From NCBI GenBank assembly GCA_002724615.1, contig PBPF01000099.1, forward strand, positions 1-7,505: DNA of 7,505 nucleotides, in the 5' to 3' direction. The notes under the pieces were generated by a model. The model was not told the origin of the DNA and did not search any database. It saw nothing but the letters and a program-made list of their open reading frames with translations. Made by a program: the position numbers and the translations under genes. This document shows positions 1 through 5,599 of this stretch, piece after piece. Numbering within the stretch: the stretch's first letter is position 1; each line of letters opens with the position of its first letter. The stretch comes from Verrucomicrobiales bacterium. GTDB taxonomy: Bacteria > Verrucomicrobiota > Verrucomicrobiia > Limisphaerales > UBA1100.

Positions 1-1809
1 ATAAAAGAGGCGGCGTTCCTCGTCGAGAGTGTCTTCTTCCATGGAACGGGTGTGTGGCAGGAGTCCTTCCTCGCAGCCGACGAGGTAGACGTGGGGGAAC
101 TCGAGGCCTTTGCAGCTATGGGTGGTGATGAGGGTGACGGCGTCGCCGGCTTCTTCCTTTTCGTTTTCACGCTCGGCATCGAGTGTGAGGTCGTCGAGAA
201 AACGGGTGAGGCGTTCGGCGGGTGGGAGTGTGTCCAGATCGTCCATGGTGGCGATGAGGTCTTTTAAATTGCGCATACGATTCTCGGCGGCCTCGGGATC
301 TTTCTCGCCCTTGCGCAGTTCGGCGGCGTAGTCAATTGCGGCTAGAAATTCCTCGGCCCAGCGGGATAGAGCGAGGCGCTCGCCTTTTAACGGCGCGCGG
401 GTGGACTCGATGAGGGTGATAAAATCTTCAATGGAGCGGCGGGTTCGGGGCTGGAAGTCAGCACGGACGAGGTCCTTGTTCATGGCGCTCCACACGCTGC
501 ATTTGTGGAGTTGGCTGGCGGCGAGGAGGCGTTCCATGGTGACATCGCTCAGGCCGCGGGCGGGGATGTTGGCGATGCGTAGAAGGCTGGCGTCGTCGTT
601 GGGGTTGATGAGGGTCTTTAGGTAGGCGAGGAAGTCGCGGATTTCGCGGCGGTCAAAAAAGCTCTGTCCTCCAATTAGATGGTAGCGAACGCCAGCCGCG
701 CGCAGGGCGGTCTCCAGCGGGCGCGCTTGAATATTGGTGCGGAAGAGGATGGCGTGCTCGCGCCAGGGGATGCGGCGGGCCATGCGGTTGAATTCGATCT
801 CGTCCACGACGGTGCGGGCCTCTTCCTCTTCGTCGGCGAAGGCCTGCAGCCTGATCAATTCGCCACGGCCGTTGGCGCTCCAGAGCTGCTTGGGGCGTCG
901 GCGGGGATTGTGGCGGATAACGGCGTTGGCGGCTTCAAGAATAGTATTGGTGGAGCGGTAGTTTTGCTCGAGCTTGATGACCTTGACGCCGGGGAAATGG
1001 TCCTCAAGGTTCAACAGGTTGGAGACATCGGCCCCGCGCCAGCCGTAGATGCTTTGGTCGTCGTCGCCCACCACGCACACGTTGCGATGCTCAGCGGCCA
1101 GCGCGCGCATTAGCTCGAATTGCGCAGTGTTGGTATCCTGATATTCATCGACCATCACGTATAGGTAGCGGGCGCGGCATTGCTCGAGGGCTTCGGGGTG
1201 TTCCTCGAACAGGCGCAGGGTGAGCACGAGCAGGTCGTCGAAGTCTACTGCGTTGCAAGCCTTGAGGGCGGTGTCGTAGCGGCGGCGCAGTGTCTCGGCC
1301 ATGGCGAGGCTATCTTCGTTGGCGAAGATGCGACCGCCGGGCCCGGCGTTTTTAATACGGCTGAGTAATGCATGCAGTTCGCGTGGGTCGGCCTTGACGT
1401 CCTTGCCGGTGATGGCTGCGAGGATCTTCTTAACCACGCCAAGTTGCTCACTCTCGTTGTAGATGACGAAGTTGCGCTTGTAGCCAAGTTTTTCGATGTG
1501 ACGGCGGAGGATGCGTACGCAGAGGGAATGAAAGGTGCAGATTGTGGGCTTGGGTGGCGGGCCATCATCGCGCGCGCGCGGTTTGGGGAGGAGCTTAGCG
1601 ACGCGCTGCTGCATTTCGCGCGCAGCCTTGTTGGTGAAAGTGACGGCGAGGATATTGCCGGGCGCAATGCCGCGGTCGACCATGTGCGCAACGCGATGGG
1701 TGAGCGTGCGGGTCTTGCCCGTGCCGGCACCTGCGAGGATGAGCACGGGTCCCTCGAGAGTGGCGGCGGCCTCGCGTTGCTGGGGGTTGAGTCCGGAGAG
1801 ATCGGCCAT
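1..1809 (-). CDS. UvrD/PcrA/Rep-family superfamily 1A DNA helicase, C-terminus cut by window edge
   Basis: ATP-dependent 3'-5' DNA helicase of the kind used in excision repair and replication restart. The 603 codons in the window carry nearly the full motif set: Q motif NPQQRE (about 8-13), Walker A AGAGTGKT (26-33), motif Ia TFTNKAA (57-63), motif Ib TFHS (92-95), Walker B VDEYQD (220-225), motif III GDDDQSIYGWRGA (248-260), QNYRS (282-286), the 2B stretch GGQSFFDRREIRD (380-392), and motif V THSCKGLEF (563-571). Motif VI begins at EERRLFY (597-603) and is cut by the edge, so roughly the last 100 or more residues are missing. The ATG at 1809 is fixed by an in-frame TAA at 1824-1822; no clear Shine-Dalgarno precedes it. 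Motif V has Cys where many relatives have Ala. PcrA, UvrD and Rep cannot be separated safely without the C-terminus, so no symbol is given. It lies 114 bases downstream of the PQQ-like gene. Confidence 0.96.
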   Translation of the reverse strand, partial: MADLSGLNPQQREAAATLEGPVLILAGAGTGKTRTLTHRVAHMVDRGIAPGNILAVTFTNKAAREMQQRVAKLLPKPRARDDGPPPKPTICTFHSLCVRILRRHIEKLGYKRNFVIYNESEQLGVVKKILAAITGKDVKADPRELHALLSRIKNAGPGGRIFANEDSLAMAETLRRRYDTALKACNAVDFDDLLVLTLRLFEEHPEALEQCRARYLYVMVDEYQDTNTAQFELMRALAAEHRNVCVVGDDDQSIYGWRGADVSNLLNLEDHFPGVKVIKLEQNYRSTNTILEAANAVIRHNPRRRPKQLWSANGRGELIRLQAFADEEEEARTVVDEIEFNRMARRIPWREHAILFRTNIQARPLETALRAAGVRYHLIGGQSFFDRREIRDFLAYLKTLINPNDDASLLRIANIPARGLSDVTMERLLAASQLHKCSVWSAMNKDLVRADFQPRTRRSIEDFITLIESTRAPLKGERLALSRWAEEFLAAIDYAAELRKGEKDPEAAENRMRNLKDLIATMDDLDTLPPAERLTRFLDDLTLDAERENEKEEAGDAVTLITTHSCKGLEFPHVYLVGCEEGLLPHTRSMEEDTLDEERRLFY

Positions 1810-1923
1810 GGCCGCCGGGAGTTAACCGGAGCCACAGCATGTAGCCAATGGGAAGTTAGTCACAGTTCCAGAAACCAGTTCCAAGCTCGTTGGCGACCGA
1901 TTGCTGGAAGCTGTTTTTGTCCT

Positions 1924-3156
1924 CTACTTACGCAGGTCGTAGGCAAACAAGGTGTCCTGATCCTTTAGGTAAAGGACGCCGTCGCTGACAACGGGATGGC
2001 TCCAGGCGCGTGAACGTGTGCGGTCGGGTTGTTCGAAGCTGCTGATCTCCTTGTATGCCTTGGGATTGAGCTCCACAAGCGACACGGGACCGCGCTCAGT
2101 GCGCAGGATAATCTTGTTATCCACGACGACGATGGCGCCTTTGCCGGCACTGCGTTCGTTCCACATCACCTTGCCCGTGGCCAGATGGATGCAGGAGAGC
2201 TGGTTGCCGTTGGAGCCGTAGACATACTCGCCCACACGGACCACGCCGCCGTGGTGGTTGGCCATGCCGGCGCCGCCGGCGTGCTGGTAGATTTGCTCGG
2301 CCTTGAAGCTGTTGCCGTCATAGCTGACCTTGAAGCCATTGCAGCCGACACTGTAAGCGCTGGTGACGAACAGGTGGCCCTTGTCAAAAATCGGCGTGCT
2401 GACAACGGCGGTGCGTCCCTTGCGCGGGGCTTGCCAGAGCAGCTTGCCGGTCTTGGCATCGATGCCGGCCACGCTTTCGCCGGTGAGCTGAATGTATTGT
2501 CGGATGCCGCCGAATTCGCGGATGATCAGAGACGAGTAGCCGGCGCGATCCCGGAAATCTTTGCAGCGCCAGATTTCTTTGCCGTTGTCCTTGTTCAAGG
2601 CGACTACTGCGCCTTGTGTGCCTCCCGGCGTGATGAGGATCTGTCCGCCATCAACCAGCGGCGACTCGCTCCAGCGCCAGCCGCTCATCATTTCTCCGCC
2701 AAAATCCTTCGCCACATTTACGCGCCATGTCTCCTTGCCGGTCTTGGCATCCGCGCAAATAAGGTCGCCCTGCTGTCCCAAGGCGTACACCTTGCCATCG
2801 GCTACGGTTGGTGTGGAGCGTGGGCCGGGGTACTTTCGATGTCCGCCCGGTTCACCAATGCGCGTTTTCCACAAGGTTTTGCCAGTGGTGTTTAAAGCGA
2901 TGAGATAACAGGCGTCCTCAAGGTCGCCGAGCGTGTAGATGATGCCTTTGGCGACAGCGAGGCTGGAATAGCCCGCGCCCACGCCTTTCGCACGCCAGAG
3001 AATCTTGGGGCCTTCCTCCGGCCATTCATCGAGAAGGTTTTTCTCGGGATTAACGCCGTCACGGTTGGGCCCGCGCCATTGCGGCCAGTCGATGGCCACG
3101 GCGTTGATAGTAATGGAGATAGCGGTGATGGAGAGGATGGTCTGGATGTTTTTCAT
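1924..3156 (-). CDS. Secreted PQQ-like beta-propeller repeat protein
   Basis: A 410-residue exported protein of the PQQ-binding-like (pyrrolo-quinoline quinone repeat, BamB-like fold) family. A hydrophobic N-terminal signal (about 4-22) is followed by DWPQWRGPNRDG (23-34), an opening very common in planctomycete and verrucomicrobial secreted propeller proteins. At least five blade motifs of the form TGK-x-x-W are visible: TTGKTLW (about 90), AKTGKETW (137), KDNGKEIW (189), AKTGKLLW (234) and ATGKVMW (326), separated by VADGKVYAL-type strands, which supports a multi-blade propeller. I see no c-type haem motif (CxxCH), so a quinoprotein dehydrogenase fused to cytochrome is not supported; many members bind no PQQ and may act as scaffolds or binding proteins. 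The ATG at 3156 is backed by a GGAG six bases upstream. It ends in TAG. It lies 90 bases downstream of the secreted proline-rich gene and could share its transcript. The substrate is unknown. Confidence 0.93.
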   Translation of the reverse strand: MKNIQTILSITAISITINAVAIDWPQWRGPNRDGVNPEKNLLDEWPEEGPKILWRAKGVGAGYSSLAVAKGIIYTLGDLEDACYLIALNTTGKTLWKTRIGEPGGHRKYPGPRSTPTVADGKVYALGQQGDLICADAKTGKETWRVNVAKDFGGEMMSGWRWSESPLVDGGQILITPGGTQGAVVALNKDNGKEIWRCKDFRDRAGYSSLIIREFGGIRQYIQLTGESVAGIDAKTGKLLWQAPRKGRTAVVSTPIFDKGHLFVTSAYSVGCNGFKVSYDGNSFKAEQIYQHAGGAGMANHHGGVVRVGEYVYGSNGNQLSCIHLATGKVMWNERSAGKGAIVVVDNKIILRTERGPVSLVELNPKAYKEISSFEQPDRTRSRAWSHPVVSDGVLYLKDQDTLFAYDLRK

Positions 3157-3161
3157 GATAG

Positions 3162-3165
3162 CTCC
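3162..3165 (-). promoter_or_regulatory. Shine-Dalgarno of the PQQ-like gene
   Basis: On the minus strand GGAG is followed by CTATC and then the ATG at 3156, a near-ideal spacing. It is one of the clearest ribosome binding sites in the window and confirms the start of the propeller gene. Confidence 0.75.
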
Positions 3166-3170
3166 GTTGA

Positions 3171-3201
3171 CGTTCGGGTGTCCTCCATTGGACGTCGAAC
3201 G
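3171..3201 (-). promoter_or_regulatory. Inverted repeat in the leader of the PQQ-like gene
   Basis: CGTTCG (3171-3176) plus GTCC (3180-3183) face GGAC (3190-3193) plus CGAACG (3196-3201) across a 6-base loop, with a small 3-by-2 internal loop. In RNA this makes a hairpin of about 10 pairs ending five bases before the Shine-Dalgarno. No U-run follows, so it does not look like an intrinsic terminator for the upstream gene. A second overlapping palindrome, CGAACGGTTCG at 3196-3206, shares the CGAACG arm, so the two structures would exclude each other. It could be a leader hairpin, an operator, or chance. Confidence 0.35.
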
Positions 3202-3246
3202 GTTCGCGGTGGCTTCAATAGAATAGCTACGCGCGGCTGTCCAGCC

Positions 3247-4053
3247 TCAACGCTGCCAATACTGGGTGTAATGGCCGTTGGATTGCGGCATCATGAATGT
3301 CATGCGACCGGGGAGGCAGTTATCGTAGTGGTAGGGGTACATCGGGGTTGGTATGCCCGGCTGCGGCACAGGCAGGAGTTGCTGGATGGCTTGGGCATTG
3401 ACTGGAAACATGGCCGTCATCGTCCGTGCAGCAGGGGGAGCAGGATATTGCGGATTTTCCTCCTGGGCTATGGGCAGACCAGTGACGGGATGCAGTTGTG
3501 GCCGTGGGGGGCGGGCAGTGGGGAATGCGCCGACCTGTTGGTTGAGGAACGCGGTGTTGGCAGGCACGGGGGGCATGGCGGCTAGGCGACCCCAGACGAC
3601 GCGCCCGGTTTTGAACCAGTGACCGATCCGGTTTTCCACCGAGTTTTGCCAGCGGGCGGTCTGGAGGTGATGCGCGGCGGCAAACCGATTGGCGGGCGCA
3701 TGGAAAACAGAGGCGATGCCCCGCAGTGCGTCTTGGGTCCAAACAGCTTTCTCGGTCGAGAACTTGGCATGCAATTGCCTCAAGGTCTCCCGGGTGAAGT
3801 GTTGGAAGGCAATGCGCGCGGGCACGATGTCGCCATTCATCACCGGCGGCGCGATTGCCTGCGGGGTGGCTGGATAATGATGGATGTAGACTTGATTGGC
3901 GACGTTCAGAACAATGCCAACGCGGTTGGGGGCCCAAGCACCATCGCGTCGGACTTGCGCGTTGAGGACGGTGCCGTCCTTGAACTTGATCTCGCGTGCC
4001 TCCAGCGTGAAGGCCATGGCAGCGAGCAGCATGGTAGTCAGGATTATTTTCAT
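3247..4053 (-). CDS. Secreted proline-rich protein of unknown function
   Basis: I do not recognise a family for this 268-residue protein. It starts with a clear Sec-type signal: K2, a hydrophobic core at 3-16, and a likely cut after LEA (17-19). Next comes a short strand-like segment, EIKFKDGTVLNAQV (21-34), of a kind seen near the N-terminus of small exported PVC proteins. A middle part (about 80-155) is rich in His, Arg and Trp and may be helical. The C-terminal third (about 160-245) is low-complexity and rich in Pro, Ala and Gln, and it ends with Tyr, Met and Gln residues. Only one Cys (246) is present. The ATG at 4053 overlaps the TGA of the membrane-protein gene upstream (ATGA), and no separate Shine-Dalgarno is visible, so translational coupling is likely. 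The overlap suggests a role linked to its membrane neighbour at the envelope, but nothing in the sequence gives a reaction. Confidence 0.82.
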   Translation of the reverse strand: MKIILTTMLLAAMAFTLEAREIKFKDGTVLNAQVRRDGAWAPNRVGIVLNVANQVYIHHYPATPQAIAPPVMNGDIVPARIAFQHFTRETLRQLHAKFSTEKAVWTQDALRGIASVFHAPANRFAAAHHLQTARWQNSVENRIGHWFKTGRVVWGRLAAMPPVPANTAFLNQQVGAFPTARPPRPQLHPVTGLPIAQEENPQYPAPPAARTMTAMFPVNAQAIQQLLPVPQPGIPTPMYPYHYDNCLPGRMTFMMPQSNGHYTQYWQR

Positions 4054-4466
4054 GGGTCTGCGATTTGGGTTTGTGTTTGCGATACGGGAGGAGAAACCAC
4101 TTTGCCCGACGGTTTCATGATGTTGAGGATAATGGAGATGACGATTGCCAGTGCAAAAGTCACAAAGGCGAGTTGGTCCGCGGTGGCGGGTTCAATGGGT
4201 TGTGGCAGGGTGCTGTCCCACACGTGCTTGATGAAGGACCACGGCAGGCCTTCCTGCCCGAGCTGCGCCTTGATCTCCCAATGCCAGTCGGTCAACACGC
4301 AGTAGCCCCAACCGCGCCACATGCCCAGCCCGAACCATGAGGCGCCCACGAGCCCGCAGAATGCCAGATGCATTCGGCGGTAGCGACTGGGAATCCAGCC
4401 CAGCACACAGATGGCGATGATGCCGAGATGGATGATGTAAAACAGAATGTCCAGCAACTGCAGCAT
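4050..4466 (-). CDS. DUF2784-like small integral membrane protein
   Basis: A 138-residue inner-membrane protein with three likely transmembrane helices at about 5-24, 33-51 and 98-117. Features recalling DUF2784 are a GW pair closing helix 1 (23-24), the R-x-H-L motif (31-34), and a conserved-looking loop after helix 2, GYCVLTDWHWEIK (54-66), which matches the family's Cys-x-x-Thr-x-Trp pattern. The function of that family is unknown. The C-terminal tail (118-138) is polar. The start is an ATG with GAGG at 4469-4472, only two bases away, which is closer than usual; the next Met is residue 32, inside the conserved part, so ATG 4466 is kept. Its TGA overlaps the next gene's ATG by four bases, making a two-gene unit with the secreted protein. 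The family assignment is from memory of the motif, not a search. Confidence 0.8.
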   Translation of the reverse strand: MLQLLDILFYIIHLGIIAICVLGWIPSRYRRMHLAFCGLVGASWFGLGMWRGWGYCVLTDWHWEIKAQLGQEGLPWSFIKHVWDSTLPQPIEPATADQLAFVTFALAIVISIILNIMKPSGKVVSPPVSQTQTQIADP

Positions 4467-4482
4467 GACCTCGATAAAAAAC

Positions 4483-4536
4483 AGTCTGCCCGACTGGAGC
4501 CTGGAGGGATTGCCTCAAACAACAGGTTGTCTGCCC
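4483..4536 (-). repeat. Two direct copies of GGGCAGAC upstream of the DUF2784-like gene
   Basis: The octamer GGGCAGAC (minus strand) occurs at 4529-4536 and again at 4483-4490, 46 bases apart, within the 113-base gap between the HscB-like gene and the DUF2784-like gene. The gap also holds the palindrome CCAATTGG at 4552-4559. Spaced copies in front of a transcription unit could be regulator sites, but two octamers can also occur by chance. I found no convincing promoter or terminator in the gap. Confidence 0.25.
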
Positions 4537-4579
4537 AAGTTTAAAGTACCACCAATTGGGGGATTTGCAAGGGGCGGCG

Positions 4580-5158
4580 TCAGGGGGTCAACCGGAAGGC
4601 GTGATCTTGGAGTTGCTCGCGCCACCGGTTGAGATAACTGGCCTGATGCCAGAGTTGCTCGGCCTCGTTTAGGGATTCGGCGGTTCCCCATCGGTCGTTG
4701 AGCGACTGGAGTTGCGTGTCCAGTGCGGTAAGTTTTGTCGTGATGGATTGCTGTAGTGCGGTCACTTGATCAAGAAGTTCCAGTGCACGTGGGAGTGCGC
4801 GGGCCTTAACGATGGGGGAGGTCTGTGCTTCCTGTTTCTGGATAAACTCGCCCACCGGCTTTAGGAGCGCGCCCACCTCGAGGAATAACTCAGCGGTTTC
4901 GGGGGGGATGTCGTGAACCTCCGGTGGTTTCTCGCCACGCTCAAGTGTCAACAGGTGCGCGAGGCGCCGACGTGTGTCACGCAGGGTGTCGTGGGCGTTG
5001 TTGAATTCCGCGAAGCGTTTTTGAGCTGCCTCCTTCTCGGCGGCATCGGCCATCTGGTCAGGGTGGGTGGCGGCGGCAAGGGAGAGGTATTTCTCCTTCA
5101 ATGCCGCAGTGTCCAGCCAAGGGCGGCGCGGCTCGTCGAGGAGCGCGAAGCAGTCCAT
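4580..5158 (-). CDS. hscB: HscB-like J-domain co-chaperone for Fe-S cluster assembly
   Basis: A 192-residue cytosolic protein with an N-terminal J domain and a helical C-terminal part, the layout of HscB (Hsc20), which delivers scaffold-bound clusters to the Hsp70 HscA and stimulates its ATPase. The J domain spans about 1-70: CFALLDEPRRPWLD, then the key HPD triad at 32-34 within THPDQ, then FNNAHDTLRDTRRRLAHLL (52-70), typical helix III and IV signatures. The remainder (about 85-190) is an all-helical, charged segment matching the C-terminal substrate-binding domain. Length is close to the family norm (about 170-200). A TTG at 5161 could add one residue, but the ATG at 5158 forms TGATG with the upstream stop and is preferred. 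No good Shine-Dalgarno is seen, consistent with coupling to the carrier gene. HscA and IscU are not in the window. A generic J-domain protein is the main alternative. Confidence 0.85.
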   Translation of the reverse strand: MDCFALLDEPRRPWLDTAALKEKYLSLAAATHPDQMADAAEKEAAQKRFAEFNNAHDTLRDTRRRLAHLLTLERGEKPPEVHDIPPETAELFLEVGALLKPVGEFIQKQEAQTSPIVKARALPRALELLDQVTALQQSITTKLTALDTQLQSLNDRWGTAESLNEAEQLWHQASYLNRWREQLQDHAFRLTP

Positions 5159-5547
5159 CAAGCGCTGAAGCTTTCGCCGCAGGAACAGGTAGTGGCGGCG
5201 TTGGGGTTATTCACCTTGAAGCCGGCGTCCTCAAGGCTTTCGCTGTAGTCCAGTTCACTTCCGGTCACGTACAGTGCGCTCTTGGGATCTACCACCACTT
5301 GCACGCCTTGGGACTCCACGAGGATGTCGCGGTTGGCGGGGGCATCTTGCAGGTCCATCTTGTACTGGAGCCCGCTGCAGCCGCCGCCGATTACCGCCAC
5401 GCGCAGAACACCCTGCGGTCGGCCTTGCCGCTCCAGCAGTGATGTCACTTTGCCCGCCGCGGACTGGGTCAGCTTCACCAGACGCTCGTCACCTGTGCGC
5501 CAGTTGGCATTGCCATCCTCGGTCCTGCGTGTTTTGCCCGCGAGCAT
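5158..5547 (-). CDS. A-type Fe-S carrier, IscA/SufA/ErpA family
   Basis: A 129-residue protein that carries nascent Fe-S clusters from the scaffold to apo-proteins in the cytosol. All three conserved cysteines are present: Cys57 in GGGCSGLQY (54-62), and Cys121 and Cys123 in the C-terminal TTCSCGESF (119-127). The core LTQSAAGKV...LRVAVIGGGCSGLQYKM and the segment VDPKSALYVTGSELDY (87-101) are classic for the family. The reading frame opens at ATG 5547, with an in-frame TAA nine bases upstream, but that ATG follows CCTCCCCCC and has no Shine-Dalgarno. The first 23 residues are polar and absent from most relatives, so GTG at 5478 (AGGTGA ten bases upstream) is a plausible true start, giving about 106 residues, nearer the usual 105-120. 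The stop overlaps the start of the HscB-like gene. IscA, SufA and ErpA cannot be told apart from this sequence, so no symbol is given. Confidence 0.94.
   Translation of the reverse strand: MLAGKTRRTEDGNANWRTGDERLVKLTQSAAGKVTSLLERQGRPQGVLRVAVIGGGCSGLQYKMDLQDAPANRDILVESQGVQVVVDPKSALYVTGSELDYSESLEDAGFKVNNPNAATTCSCGESFSA
5485..5490 (-). promoter_or_regulatory. Possible Shine-Dalgarno for an internal GTG start of the A-type carrier
   Basis: Within the first codons of the carrier gene, an AGGTGA-like purine run on the minus strand lies about ten bases upstream of GTG 5478 (codon 24 of the long form). That GTG sits just before the conserved core, where most family members begin. The site favours the shorter form, but the spacing is on the long side. 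Confidence 0.35.
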
Positions 5548-5599
5548 GGGGGGAGGTTATCGCAAACGACGTCTCGTGGCGAGCTTGCAACGGTGCCGG

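Noticed and set aside
1245..1835. A 196-codon minus-strand frame overlapping the helicase start
   Set aside because: It is a shifted frame of the helicase gene, with a Ser/Pro/Arg-rich, low-complexity translation. The helicase frame carries all the conserved motifs.
1820..1848. Possible promoter for the helicase: TTGGCT, 17 bases, TTAACT
   Set aside because: The spacing is good, but the boxes match only four and three of six consensus positions, which is not enough to distinguish from chance.
1863..1883. Direct repeat CAGTTCCA twice, 13 bases apart, between the PQQ-like and helicase genes
   Set aside because: A single 8-base duplication with a weak inverted partner near 1904; it forms no convincing stem, and no T-run follows, so neither a terminator nor an operator can be supported.
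1372..1968. A 198-codon open frame on the plus strand
   Set aside because: It is antisense to the start of the helicase gene, whose Walker A and motif Ia are on the other strand. No family resemblance or ribosome site is seen.
2029..2895. A 288-codon open frame on the plus strand
   Set aside because: It lies wholly antisense to the PQQ-like gene, whose family, signal peptide, repeats and ribosome site are clear. The translation is Ala/Val/Asp-rich with no recognisable domain, as expected from the reverse of a GC-rich gene.
3619..4305. A 228-codon open frame on the plus strand
   Set aside because: It runs antisense across the boundary of the secreted protein and membrane protein genes, and its product has no signal, domain or ribosome site.
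5561..5599. Possible promoter or terminator between the enolase-superfamily gene and the A-type carrier gene
   Set aside because: Only a tiny CTCG/CGAG stem and a lone GATAAC box are visible, with no -35 partner at proper spacing and no T-run.
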